In this document: positions 28,796-36,685 of the stretch, in pieces
Numbering within the stretch: the first letter of the stretch is position 1
How the letters are laid out: the number at the start of each line of letters is the position of its first letter
NCBI RefSeq assembly: GCF_018449695.1
Contig: NZ_JAAVUY010000006.1
Coordinates: 355,814-419,813, forward strand
DNA: 64,000 bases
Direction of reading: 5' to 3'
Source: Bradyrhizobium sp. dw_411
Lineage (GTDB): Bacteria > Pseudomonadota > Alphaproteobacteria > Rhizobiales > Xanthobacteraceae
The notes under the pieces: model-generated
What the model was told of the DNA's origin: nothing
The model's database searches: none
The model's input: only the letters and a program-made list of their open reading frames with translations
Position numbers and translations under genes: made by a program

Positions 28796-29207
28796 TCCGC
28801 GCTGTCTCGTCCCACTCGAGGGGCGTATCGCGATCGTCACGGACGCGGGGCGGGATGCGGTGGACGCGGATGCGCCTTTGACGAATGGCGCTGAGGCGGA
28901 CGGCGAAGTCGTGTGGTCCTGACGCCTCGACGCTGGCGTCAAGTTTTGCGGAAGTGTCCGCGAGGCGACGGTGGCAAAAGAGCCCGATCGCCGGGGAGAG
29001 CGCGAAGTAAGCCGTAAACCATTGCGTGGGGAATGCCGGGTGTTTCCGGTGTGACCTGACTAACGCGTGTGCTTTTTACTCACGACTTTCGCACATGCGG
29101 CAGCGGGCGCACCAGGCGCCCGGCATTCCCCGCGCCCTCTCTGGGGCGGAAGTTTCCAGGCATAATCCGGGCGCGATGCGCCGCGGGAATGCGGAGATGT
29201 GTCTCCG
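28796..29207 (+). repeat. Long structured dispersed repeat, probable RNA-coding
   Basis: About 410 bases with no convincing gene but many stems: TGACGCC/GGCGTCA (28920-28941), GCGGA/TCCGC (28948-28961), CCCG/CGGG (28983-28995), GGGCGC/GCGCCC (29105-29121), and an 18-base-pair long-range stem of 29025-29042 with 29117-29134. The only two non-Watson-Crick pairs of the long stem would be G-U in plus-strand RNA, so the RNA is probably made from the plus strand. I recognise this as a sequence found many times in Bradyrhizobium and Rhodopseudomonas genomes (from memory, not searched). Short reading frames in it are probably not real genes. Confidence 0.65.
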
Positions 29208-29291
29208 CGTCATTGCGAGCGCAGCGAAGCAATCCCATGGCGCGACAAAAAGAAAGTAAGGGTGGATTGCTTCGCTGCGCTCGCAATGACG
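29208..29291. repeat. Palindromic repeat, family A
   Basis: CGTCATTGCGAGCGCAGCGAAGCAATCC mirrored by GGATTGCTTCGCTGCGCTCGCAATGACG. It directly abuts the end of the long structured repeat. Confidence 0.92.
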
Positions 29292-29347
29292 AACTTAAAA
29301 TCTTTGGCTGTTTGAAATTTGAATCAGAAGTAATGCATCCACCAATG

Positions 29348-29393
29348 CGTCGTCCCGGCCTTGTGCGCAATTGCGCACTAGGCCGGGACGACG
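29348..29393. repeat. Palindrome, family F (GTGCGCAATTGCGCAC core)
   Basis: A nearly perfect 46-base palindrome: CGTCGTCCCGGCCT-TGTGCGCAATTGCGCAC-TAGGCCGGGACGACG. It lies just downstream of the minus-strand glycine-zipper gene. The same core occurs at about 56025-56068. Confidence 0.92.
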
Positions 29394-29440
29394 ACGTTGA
29401 GAGAGATTGCGCCTACGAGAGACGTCGCGCGCAACGCGCC

Positions 29441-29680
29441 TTACAGCTTCTCCTGCCCCGCCGGGGCCTGCCCCTGTTGCTGCTGCCGTTGCAGGTCCTG
29501 CTGCCTGGCGTGGCGGCGGCCGTAGATGCAGCCGGCGACGGCGCCGAGTACGGCGTGATGGCCGGCATAGTGGCCGGCGACGCCGCCGACCGCCGCGCCC
29601 TTCAGGCAGCCCTTGGCATCGGCGGAAGTCGAAGCCAGCGCGAGCGTTGCGACGGCGAATACAACGGCAATCGTCTTCAT
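29441..29680 (-). CDS. Small exported glycine-zipper-type protein
   Basis: 79 residues from the ATG at 29680, with AGGGGA upstream. A signal peptide (MKTIAVVFAVATLALASTSADA) precedes a Gly/Ala-rich zipper-like stretch (GAAVGGVAGHYAGHHAVLGAVAG) with one Cys on each side, and then a polar Gln-rich tail (RQQDLQRQQQQGQ). Such proteins usually sit in or near the outer membrane. Function unknown. Longer in-frame starts upstream lack a signal peptide and are unlikely. Confidence 0.72.
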   Translation of the reverse strand: MKTIAVVFAVATLALASTSADAKGCLKGAAVGGVAGHYAGHHAVLGAVAGCIYGRRHARQQDLQRQQQQGQAPAGQEKL

Positions 29681-29875
29681 TATAGTCCCCTTGAACAGCG
29701 TGACCGATGCGACCGGGTCGCACCGCGAACAAACAATCGCGGAGCGGCGATCCCGTTCCATCGTATCGTTCGCGAGGGGCAAATAGGAGGGCGCGGGGGT
29801 GTTTCAAGGGGCGACTACCGTCGTCGCGGGTGTGACGGATCGATATAAAGCCCCGGCCGCTCAACACATACAGCT

Positions 29876-29979
29876 CGTCATACGCGGGCTTGACCCGCGT
29901 ATCCGTCTTCTTCGAAGAGGATGGATTGCCGGGTCATCTGGCGCGAAGACGCGCTTCGCGCTTTTGCCCGGCAATGACG
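29876..29979. repeat. Palindromic repeat, family B
   Basis: CGTCATACGCGGGCTTGACCCGCGTAT plus GATGGATTGCCGGGTCATC...GCCCGGCAATGACG. The right stem carries an extra GCGCGAAGACGCGCTTCGCGC hairpin compared with the copy at 20117. It lies in the 316-base space between divergently organised genes; the remainder holds no recognisable feature. Confidence 0.85.
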
Positions 29980-29996
29980 GCTATCGCACGCTCCAC

Positions 29997-31127
29997 TCAA
30001 TTCAGCTTCTTCCCGCCCTCCGTCACGCCATCGAGAAACGCGCCCGTCTCGCGGTTGAGAAACTCGACATCAGCAGGTCCCGCGCCGCCGGCGGAGGCGT
30101 GGCCGGTGACAGTGCCGGGGCTGATCGTCATCCTTTTCACACCAACGATATTCGCGCCCATCGTGACCGGCTCGAATTCCGGATTGAGCAGATCCTTGGT
30201 GCCGGTGAGGATCAGCGTTTTGGCCTTGATCGAGGCCAGCGCCTTGGCGGTGTCGCCATTAAAACCCGGCGTGGTGCCGACGTCGTGCCGCTCATAGGCC
30301 CAGGTCTGGTAGATCCAGTCATTGGCGTCGAATGCCTTCATGACTGCGGTCTCCTGCGCTTCCATCCAGGGCAGCACATCCATGCCGTTCTTGAACTGCG
30401 CGGAATAAATATCGGGCGTGCGCGCCGCCAGCAGATTGAGAATGTCGCGCCACAGCCGCACGCCCTTTTCCGGCGGCGCGTCGTAATTGCCGTCCTTCCA
30501 GGCCGGATCGGTCATGATCGCCTTGCGGGTCGCTTCCAGCACCGCGACGCTCCAGGCCGGCGTCTTCGCCAGCGGCACCATCGCCACCAGCGCATCCATG
30601 GTGTCGGGATGGCTGACGCCCCATTGCAGCACCTGCATGCCGCCCATCGACGGACCGACCACGGCGACGACATGATCGATGCCGAATTTTTCCTTCAGCA
30701 GGCGATATTGCGATTCCACCATGTCGCGGATGGTGAATTTCGGAAAGCTCATACGCGGCTGCGCTTTGGAATTGCTCGGCGACGTGGTCAGCCCGTTGGA
30801 GATCGCATCGGTGCAGATGATGAAATACTTATCGGGATCGAGCGCCTTGCCGGGGCCGATCATGAAATCGATGCGGTGATGATTGCCGCCGACCGCCGTC
30901 ACCATCAGGATGACGTTGGATTTTTTGGCGTTCAATGTCCCGTGAGTAACATAGGAGATCGAGAAATCCTTGATTGCCTCGCCGCTTTCCAGCTTGAGAT
31001 CGCCTTCGCTATAGAGCTGGTGCGGTGCTTGCTGCGGCGTGTGCGCCAGGGCAGATAGCGCGGGAAGCAGCGACAGCAACAAGCCTGCCGCCGCGACATG
31101 TGCAATGCGTTTCAAGTTTTCCCCCAT
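29997..31127 (-). CDS. Exported alpha/beta hydrolase, homoserine acetyltransferase (MetX)-like
   Basis: 376 residues from the ATG at 31127, with an N-terminal signal peptide (RIAHVAAAGLLLSLLPALSALAH). The fold resembles MetX: a VVGPSMGGMQVLQWG nucleophile elbow (Ser) and a late LTGTKDLLNPE (Asp) and GHASAGG (His). True MetX is cytosolic; the signal peptide points to a periplasmic hydrolase of the same superfamily rather than methionine synthesis. Substrate unknown. A longer in-frame start at 31298 would hide the signal peptide. Confidence 0.78.
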   Translation of the reverse strand: MGENLKRIAHVAAAGLLLSLLPALSALAHTPQQAPHQLYSEGDLKLESGEAIKDFSISYVTHGTLNAKKSNVILMVTAVGGNHHRIDFMIGPGKALDPDKYFIICTDAISNGLTTSPSNSKAQPRMSFPKFTIRDMVESQYRLLKEKFGIDHVVAVVGPSMGGMQVLQWGVSHPDTMDALVAMVPLAKTPAWSVAVLEATRKAIMTDPAWKDGNYDAPPEKGVRLWRDILNLLAARTPDIYSAQFKNGMDVLPWMEAQETAVMKAFDANDWIYQTWAYERHDVGTTPGFNGDTAKALASIKAKTLILTGTKDLLNPEFEPVTMGANIVGVKRMTISPGTVTGHASAGGAGPADVEFLNRETGAFLDGVTEGGKKLN

Positions 31128-31513
31128 CGGATTGCGAAGGGACTTTTGATCGGCCGCCCTCCTGGCCCCGACGATACGGTGGCGCGCGGCGACTGTGAAG
31201 CACCCGCGATCCTGCCGCGGCGTTCCACCGCCTGACCGTAAGATGCCGGATGGGTTGCAGGTCACCGCGCGACGGACGTGATGCTGCTTTCGTCGCATTT
31301 CTGATTTTGCGAACTACAGCGGAAATACATCTCATGGTTGAAGTTGCATTTCATGGTTGAGAATTCATTTCGAACCTCACCCCCAAAAATAGTCACTCAC
31401 ATCAGGGCATCTGCGACGCTGGGAATTTATTGCCGATTGAACGCCACGCAATTCTGTTCACAATGGAACCCGCAATGGGAAGGCCAGTCGGGCCCAACAC
31501 CGACGGAGAAAAA
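31128..31513. other. 386-base intergenic region without a gene
   Basis: It separates the minus-strand hydrolase from the plus-strand SnoaL-like gene and should hold both promoters. I see a direct repeat TCATGGTTGA at 31332-31341 and 31351-31360 in an AT-rich stretch, and nothing else recognisable. Confidence 0.5.
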
Positions 31514-31963
31514 ATGATCGAGAACCTTCACCGGCAGCGCGTTCTGAATTTTCTCGACATGTTTTCCAACGGCGATCTCGAAGCAGCGCTCTCCCGCTGC
31601 ACCGACGATATCGAATTTTTCAGCAACGCGCCGATCGATATCCTGCCGCATATGGGCCTGCGTCACGGCAAGGCCGATCTCCTGGATATGTGGAAAACCG
31701 TGCACGCCCGTTATTCCAACATGCGCTACGAGATACCGATCCTGATCGCCGAAGGCGACCAGGTCGCGGCGAATATCCGCGCCTTCTTCCGCAAGCGCAG
31801 CAACGACCGCGTCGTGCAGTTCGATATCGCGACGTTCTATACCCTGCGCGAGGGCCGCATCGCGCGGATTCGCGAAATCATGGATACGTTCGACCTGGTC
31901 GCGCAGGTGCTTGAACGCGATCTCGCCGCCCTTCTGGCGGCAACCGGCCCCGACAAGACATAG
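31514..31963 (+). CDS. SnoaL-like / NTF2-fold protein, copy 1
   Basis: 149 residues from ATG 31514, with CGGAG six bases upstream. The pattern (NFLDMFSNGDLEAALSRCTDDIEFFS..., GLRHGKADLL, then TFYTLREGRIARIREIMDTFD) is that of the SnoaL-like NTF2 superfamily: a cone-shaped fold that binds small hydrophobic ligands or acts as an isomerase or hydrolase. It is paralogous to the gene at 32530. A small membrane-protein gene lies between the two copies. Substrate unknown. Confidence 0.8.
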   Translation: MIENLHRQRVLNFLDMFSNGDLEAALSRCTDDIEFFSNAPIDILPHMGLRHGKADLLDMWKTVHARYSNMRYEIPILIAEGDQVAANIRAFFRKRSNDRVVQFDIATFYTLREGRIARIREIMDTFDLVAQVLERDLAALLAATGPDKT

Positions 31964-32098
31964 CCGCGGCCGCGTCGTCGCCTCCACTGCATGGAAACGC
32001 GTTGAACCTTGCGGCGCCCTGCGGTGACCAAACGGGAGGTCTCGCGGCATCTTTTTGCCGGGATCCCTGCTGGTTGTCGGTTGGGCGAAAACACATCC

Positions 32099-32365
32099 AT
32101 GAAAATCGCGTTGCTGGCGTTGCTCGGTCTGGTGTTAGGCGCGCTCGGCGGGGCGGCGCTGGGAGTCGGCGCCGGCCTGGCCTGGGTCGAGATCTTCAAG
32201 ACCTCGAACTTTGAAGGCTACAGCGGCATGCTGGTATTCTTCACCTTCATGCCGCTCGGCGCCATGATTGGCGGCCTCGGCGGCGCGCTGATGTTCGGTG
32301 TGATCGCGATCCGCGACAACGAAATCGCCGTTAGCCGGGAGCCCATCGGCCGATCCGATCGGTAA
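32099..32365 (+). CDS. Small two-helix membrane protein
   Basis: 88 residues from the ATG at 32099 (MKIALLALLGLVLGALGGAALGVGAG), with two hydrophobic, Gly-rich segments, the second around LVFFTFMPLGAMIGGLGGALMFGVIA. No signal-peptide cleavage site is evident. It lies between two paralogous SnoaL-like genes on the same strand, with gaps of about 135 and 165 bases. No family recognised. Confidence 0.6.
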   Translation: MKIALLALLGLVLGALGGAALGVGAGLAWVEIFKTSNFEGYSGMLVFFTFMPLGAMIGGLGGALMFGVIAIRDNEIAVSREPIGRSDR

Positions 32366-32529
32366 TTCAGGGCTGTCAGCATTTGTCCAATGCAAAATTG
32401 CACATTGCGTTTTAGTCAAACGCTACTAGTTGAGGTTTCAATTACTCGTACAGCATCCAGGCACGGCGTCATCGATGATGCCCATCAGGGCCGGTTGCTG
32501 GACGCCAATCCAATTCAGGAAACCGCATC

Positions 32530-32964
32530 ATGACAGAGCATAGTCTCTGGCGTTTTTCTCGTGCGTTGCATCGCGCGATCAACGACCGCCAGTACGAAGA
32601 CCTCCAAGGGTTGATCGACGAGGATGTCGATTGGGCGGTCTATGGTCCGATCGACATGTTTCCCTTCTTCGGCGCGCGCCACGGGAAGGCCGCCGTGCTC
32701 GAGGTGATCCGGCAGGTCGCGGAGAATGTCAGGGTGCACCGCTTCGATCGCGAGTCGATCATGCTGGGTGTGGATTCTGCGTCCTCGATGATGCGCTATT
32801 CGCTGACCGCATTGGACTCCAACAAGCCGATCAGCCTGCGGCTCGCCCAGTTCGCGCAATTCAGGGCCGGCCGGCTGAGCAGCATCCGCATTCTCGTCGA
32901 CACGTTCGATCTGGTGGAGCAGGCGCTGGGGCGGCCGATTCATCTGCCGAGGATTGCATCCTGA
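32530..32964 (+). CDS. SnoaL-like / NTF2-fold protein, copy 2
   Basis: 144 residues: RALHRAINDRQYEDLQGLIDEDVDWAVYGPID, GARHGKAAVLEV, and a closing AQFAQFRAGRLSSIRILVDTFDLVEQAL. The same architecture and closing motif (VDTFDLV) as the gene at 31514, so the two are paralogues. NTF2-like superfamily, function unknown. The ATG at 32530 lacks a strong Shine-Dalgarno site. Confidence 0.8.
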   Translation: MTEHSLWRFSRALHRAINDRQYEDLQGLIDEDVDWAVYGPIDMFPFFGARHGKAAVLEVIRQVAENVRVHRFDRESIMLGVDSASSMMRYSLTALDSNKPISLRLAQFAQFRAGRLSSIRILVDTFDLVEQALGRPIHLPRIAS

Positions 32965-33079
32965 TTCGGAAACCCTCCTGGCGAGGGACGGATGCGGCGC
33001 GGACGCGCCGCCGCCCGCCTCCGCCACAATTTCGCACCGATAGGCGCGCATTCTGGCGGTGCTGGTTGCGGGCAAGGTA

Positions 33080-34006
33080 ATGAGTTCCAGGACAGGATAC
33101 GGGCTGATCGTGCTGCTGATGCTGGCGGCAAGCTCTGGCTTGTCCGACATGCCGGCGAACGCGCAGGCTGTGCCGGCCACCGAAAACCAGAACACTGAAA
33201 ACCAGAACACTGAAAACACCCCGGCGATGGAAGCCGATACCGCCGATGAAGAAGCGGCGGAGGATCCCGATATCAAGGATCTGGAGCTGGACTGGAGTCA
33301 GCTCAACATCGATGCCTCCACCTTGCTCAACGAAAGCCCGACATCGAGGGCTCGCCTTGCACCGGTAACCGGCGCATCGACGGAAATGACGTGGTCGTCG
33401 CACGACCGGTCCAATGGCGCCGCCGTCTCGGTCAAGCAGCCTTTGTCATCGCTCTGGGATGCCCATATCGGCGCCGATATGACCGTGGTGCGGCAGCCGC
33501 AGACAATGTCCGAGTTGCTGGCGGATAAAGCTGCTAACGGCGGCAACGACCCGCAATCCTCCGGTTCGGCGTGGGCTGGAATCACCACTCCCGGCGTCGG
33601 TGCGATCTGGGACAAGACCGCGATCGAGGCCCGCGTCGATCCCTCGCAGGACCAGAGCAAACTCGGTACTTCCTTGAGCAAGTCCGTCGCCCTCAACGAG
33701 CGATATTCGGTCACGCTGCAGAACGGCTACAGCGTGATCCAGCAGGGTATCGTCCCGGTGCCCGGCATCATCCCGCACCCGTCGCGAAATTACGAAACCG
33801 ATCAGTCGGCGAAGCTGAGTATTGCCGATACCGGCACCAGCTTCAGCGCCGGCCAGACGCTCTCCTCCGGCGATGACCGATGGCTGCGCAAGATCGGCGC
33901 CGAGCAGAAGCTGTTCGGCGGCGTCAACATATCCGGCTCGATCGGCGAAACTCCGTTCGGCTTCACCAACAAGAGCCTCACCGCCGGCTTCAAGCAGAGC
34001 TGGTAG
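33080..34006 (+). CDS. Exported protein, probable outer-membrane or surface protein
   Basis: 308 residues from ATG 33080 behind AAGG. A signal peptide (LIVLLMLAASSG...ANAQAV) leads into an acidic, Asn/Glu-rich linker with a tandem ENQNT repeat. The remainder is rich in alternating polar and hydrophobic residues with Gly and Ser and ends in a short beta-strand finishing in Trp (...LTAGFKQSW). A terminal aromatic residue is typical of outer-membrane beta-barrels. The family was not recognised. It is followed by a separate small gene. Confidence 0.62.
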   Translation: MSSRTGYGLIVLLMLAASSGLSDMPANAQAVPATENQNTENQNTENTPAMEADTADEEAAEDPDIKDLELDWSQLNIDASTLLNESPTSRARLAPVTGASTEMTWSSHDRSNGAAVSVKQPLSSLWDAHIGADMTVVRQPQTMSELLADKAANGGNDPQSSGSAWAGITTPGVGAIWDKTAIEARVDPSQDQSKLGTSLSKSVALNERYSVTLQNGYSVIQQGIVPVPGIIPHPSRNYETDQSAKLSIADTGTSFSAGQTLSSGDDRWLRKIGAEQKLFGGVNISGSIGETPFGFTNKSLTAGFKQSW

Positions 34007-34165
34007 CCGCGCCTTCGTTGGCATCGGAACAATTCCCGCGAAAGATCGAGCATTGCCGCATATTGGCCCCGATGCGGTCAAAATCGGAAGCCCTGATGGC
34101 GTTGCTAATCTTTCGTCGTGCGGGGGACATCCGCGCTCGCTCAACGCGAAACAAGGAAACGGCCG

Positions 34166-34579
34166 ATGAATGCCATTCGTGAAAAAGTTGAATCAATTGA
34201 AGAAGACACCAATCTCGCGGCGGTCTCGGAAGTCGAGGCCGGTATCCGTGATTTCGTTCGCAATGACGTCGCCTATCTGCGCCGCCCGGGCACCACGCCA
34301 AGCACCGGCGAGAATGCGCTGGAGTCCACCACCGAGGCCACCGTCAACAATGTCAACTCGCTGATCCAGCGCGTGGCCGGAACGTCGCTGGCGGAAATCG
34401 AGAACCTGATTTCCGAACTCGAAAGCCTGCGCGATCTGCTGCATGCCGAAGGCCAGCGCGTCCAGCGCGAAATCTCCGGCTATGCCCAGCTCAGCCAGGC
34501 GGCGATGAAGTCCACCCGCATGATCGCCGACAACGTCACGCAGTGGAAGCGCGCCGCGGACGGGCTTCGCAACAGCTGA
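34166..34579 (+). CDS. Conserved hypothetical coiled-coil protein
   Basis: 137 residues starting MNAIREKVESIEEDTNLAAV. It is mostly helical and charged, with a probable coiled coil around EIENLISELESLRDLLHAEGQRVQREI. No signal or membrane segment. It is followed by a strong terminator at 34610, so it ends its transcript. Function unknown; nearby in-frame starts are possible. Confidence 0.65.
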   Translation: MNAIREKVESIEEDTNLAAVSEVEAGIRDFVRNDVAYLRRPGTTPSTGENALESTTEATVNNVNSLIQRVAGTSLAEIENLISELESLRDLLHAEGQRVQREISGYAQLSQAAMKSTRMIADNVTQWKRAADGLRNS

Positions 34580-34609
34580 ACTGATTCGCCATCGTTTCAA
34601 AAATTCATC

Positions 34610-34647
34610 CCGCCGCGCTTCCTTAACGAAGCGCGGCGGTTTATTTT
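34610..34647 (+). terminator. Rho-independent terminator
   Basis: A perfect 12-base-pair stem, CCGCCGCGCTTC / GAAGCGCGGCGG, with loop CTTAAC (34610-34639), followed by TTTATTTT. It lies 30 bases after the coiled-coil protein gene. Confidence 0.92.
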
Positions 34648-34738
34648 GACCCTGCAATTGCCTTGAACCAGCGGGCCCCGAACCGCGACCAAGGGCAGGC
34701 GCCATGATCCGGCGAGCAAGTTCGGGGACTTAATCTTG

Positions 34739-34876
34739 ATGAAGAGCGTTCGGCCAGACAATACCGACCCCATTCCGTTGCGGAACACGCCGCACAATAT
34801 GGGAACCATCATGATCCGGTTTGTCGGACTGCTGGTGGCGGCGGTGGTGGTTCTGGCGCTGCTCTGGAGCCGCTGA
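34739..34876 (+). CDS. Tiny membrane protein
   Basis: 45 residues (MKSVRPDNTDPIPL...), with a C-terminal hydrophobic segment MIRFVGLLVAAVVVLALLW. An ATG at 34799 would give the membrane segment almost alone. It converges with another small membrane protein gene at 34929. Codon usage is normal, but the ribosome site is weak. Confidence 0.45.
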   Translation: MKSVRPDNTDPIPLRNTPHNMGTIMIRFVGLLVAAVVVLALLWSR

Positions 34877-34928
34877 TGTTTTCCCGAGAGCTCGCAGGCT
34901 TTCGCTGCTATGGTTAGCGAACGCTGAA

Positions 34929-35072
34929 TTACCGGCTAGCGACCGACGTGCCTTCGAGCGAATAGGCGCCATCGGCATAGCCCTTCACCACCATCCCGGT
35001 GGCCAGCATCACCGCCAGCGTGACGGTCGCGAAGATAAAGCCCACAAATTTCAATCCGGCACGGTCTGCCAT
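34929..35072 (-). CDS. Small membrane protein
   Basis: 47 residues from the ATG at 35072, preceded by AGGGG at good spacing. The sequence (MADRAGLKFVGFIFATVTLA...) has one transmembrane segment of about 20 residues followed by a short outer tail (GYADGAYSLEGTSVAS). It is probably a real short membrane protein; I recall similar proteins in Bradyrhizobium but did not search. Function unknown. Confidence 0.6.
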   Translation of the reverse strand: MADRAGLKFVGFIFATVTLAVMLATGMVVKGYADGAYSLEGTSVASR

Positions 35073-35207
35073 CGTCATCCCCTGACATCTGTTCGGTGTT
35101 ATTTGACAGACACAGGTTCAAAATGCGTTAGCGAAAAAATCGTTCCGCGAGTTCCGCATCTGCACCGAAAATGATGCAGCAATTCAGTAACCATCTTTCG
35201 GCCCCAG

Positions 35208-35687
35208 TCAGCCGGGATTGCGCCGCGGCACAAAGGCGGTCGCGAGAAACGAAAACACCACTTCGCCGCGCTGATTGGTGCCGGTATTGCGGGCCTGCAT
35301 GATGCCCCATTCAGGCCGTTTCTCGGATAATCGCCTGGTCTCGATCTCGCTGACAAAATGAATCGTATCATTCGCCAGCACCGGCCTGATCCAGCGCAAT
35401 TCGCGAAAACCCGGCGACGGTCCCCAGATCGCAACCTGCTCGCCGCGCGCCGTGGCTTCCCGGGCCTCGCGCTGGCCGTCGGCTACCAGGAGCTTCATGC
35501 AGACCGAGCCGACATGCCAGCCCGACGCCGCCAGGCCGCCGAACAGCGAGTTGCGGCCTTCTTCCTCGTCGAGATGAAAGCGCTGCGGATCGAATTGCGC
35601 CGCGAATTCCTTGATCAGTTCGGCGGTGAAGGTGAACGATCCCAGATCGCGCCGCTGCCCGACTTCAATGTCCTCGAAGAAACGCAT
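35208..35687 (-). CDS. MaoC-family dehydratase-like protein, copy 2 of pair
   Basis: 159 residues from the ATG at 35687. The MaoC hot-dog fold shows in FFEDIEVGQRRDLGSFTFTAELIKEFAAQFDPQRFHLDEE, where the D-x-x-x-x-H pattern (DPQRFH) marks the hydratase active site. These proteins hydrate enoyl-CoA or other thioesters. Its ATG overlaps the stop of the upstream MaoC gene by one base (TGATG), so the two are translationally coupled and probably form a heterodimer or tandem. Confidence 0.85.
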   Translation of the reverse strand: MRFFEDIEVGQRRDLGSFTFTAELIKEFAAQFDPQRFHLDEEEGRNSLFGGLAASGWHVGSVCMKLLVADGQREAREATARGEQVAIWGPSPGFRELRWIRPVLANDTIHFVSEIETRRLSEKRPEWGIMQARNTGTNQRGEVVFSFLATAFVPRRNPG

Positions 35688-36154
35688 CAGCCCGCCCGTC
35701 CCAAGGCATGTTCCGGACGCCGCTCGATGATGATGGGCGAGATCATCTCGCACAAGACCTGTCCCGCCGCGTTGCGCAGCACGCATTTGAACGTCACGAT
35801 ACCTGTCGATGGACGGCTGCGGGAAACCCGTGCGTCCGTGATCTCGACATCGAGCATCAGATCGTCGCCCGGCCGAAACGGTGCGAGCCAGCGCAATTCA
35901 TTGACGCCGGGCGAACCCAGCGACGCGGTGCGGCCGATGAAGCCATCGAACATCATCCGCATCATGATAGAGCAAAGGTGCCAGCCCGAACCAGCCAAGC
36001 CCTTCAACATCGATTGCGAAGCGGCCTCCTCATCGAGATGCATCGGCTGCGGATCGAACTCGGCGGCGAACGCCAGTATTTCCTCGCGCGTGACGCGGCG
36101 CGGACCAAAGCTGCCGAAATGGCCGGGCGGAAAATCTTCGAAGGTCAGCGTCAT
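35687..36154 (-). CDS. MaoC-family dehydratase-like protein, copy 1 of pair
   Basis: 155 residues from ATG 36154 (MTLTFEDFPPGHFGSFG); a GTG start at 36172 would add six. EILAFAAEFDPQPMHLDEEAA carries the MaoC active-site D-x-x-x-x-H. It overlaps its downstream paralogue by one base. The pair may act on an acyl-CoA, but no fatty-acid or polyhydroxybutyrate gene is adjacent. Confidence 0.83.
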   Translation of the reverse strand: MTLTFEDFPPGHFGSFGPRRVTREEILAFAAEFDPQPMHLDEEAASQSMLKGLAGSGWHLCSIMMRMMFDGFIGRTASLGSPGVNELRWLAPFRPGDDLMLDVEITDARVSRSRPSTGIVTFKCVLRNAAGQVLCEMISPIIIERRPEHALGRAG

Positions 36155-36363
36155 CTTGGGGATTGCCAGCACTAAAGCCCGATTGTGGCCGCTATTTGCG
36201 GCAATCTCAACCCGCCCACTCGCATGGCTCGTGCATAATCCGCGAACACCACGCGTCGGTGCCGCCTTGATCTTGCAGGGAATGCCATTCGCGGCTAGGC
36301 CCAGTGCGGCTCAGTACCAGTTTTCGATGCCGCCGATATTCGATTTTGCCGGGAGAACGATCG

Positions 36364-36657
36364 ATGTTTGAATTTCGGGATCTGTTTCAGTGGGACCGTT
36401 TCATCACACCCACCATCATCAAGACATTTTACTGGCTGGTGATCGCGCTGATCGCGCTGTTCGGCATCGCCGGCATTTTCTCCGGACTGGCTGCGATGGC
36501 GATCAGCCCGTTTGGCGGCTTCATCCAGCTACTGTCCTCGATCGCCAGCGTCGTGGTCGGAGTCATCTTCTCACGCATCGCGGCAGAATTCATCCTGATC
36601 GTGTTCCGCATCAACGAGCATCTCGGCGCGATCCGCGACCAGGGCGCGGGACACTAA
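36364..36657 (+). CDS. DUF4282 membrane protein
   Basis: 97 residues from ATG 36364, with GGGAGA upstream. The core (DLFQWDRFITPTIIKTFYWLVIALIALFGIAGIFSGL...GGFIQLLSSIASVVVGVIFSRIAAEFILIVFRINEHL) fits the DUF4282 pattern, a two-helix inner-membrane protein family of unknown function. It is convergent with ychF. Confidence 0.82.
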   Translation: MFEFRDLFQWDRFITPTIIKTFYWLVIALIALFGIAGIFSGLAAMAISPFGGFIQLLSSIASVVVGVIFSRIAAEFILIVFRINEHLGAIRDQGAGH

Positions 36658-36685
36658 ACTCCGCTCCGATCGAAACGAAAAGATT

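Noticed and set aside
28309..28815. A 168-codon frame covering the SEC-C gene
   Set aside because: Only its last ~27 codons carry family residues; the rest is out of frame and unlike any protein. I placed the gene start at 28574 instead.
28816..29250. Short reading frames in the long repeat
   Set aside because: They differ between frames without motifs, and the conservation signals are RNA stems.
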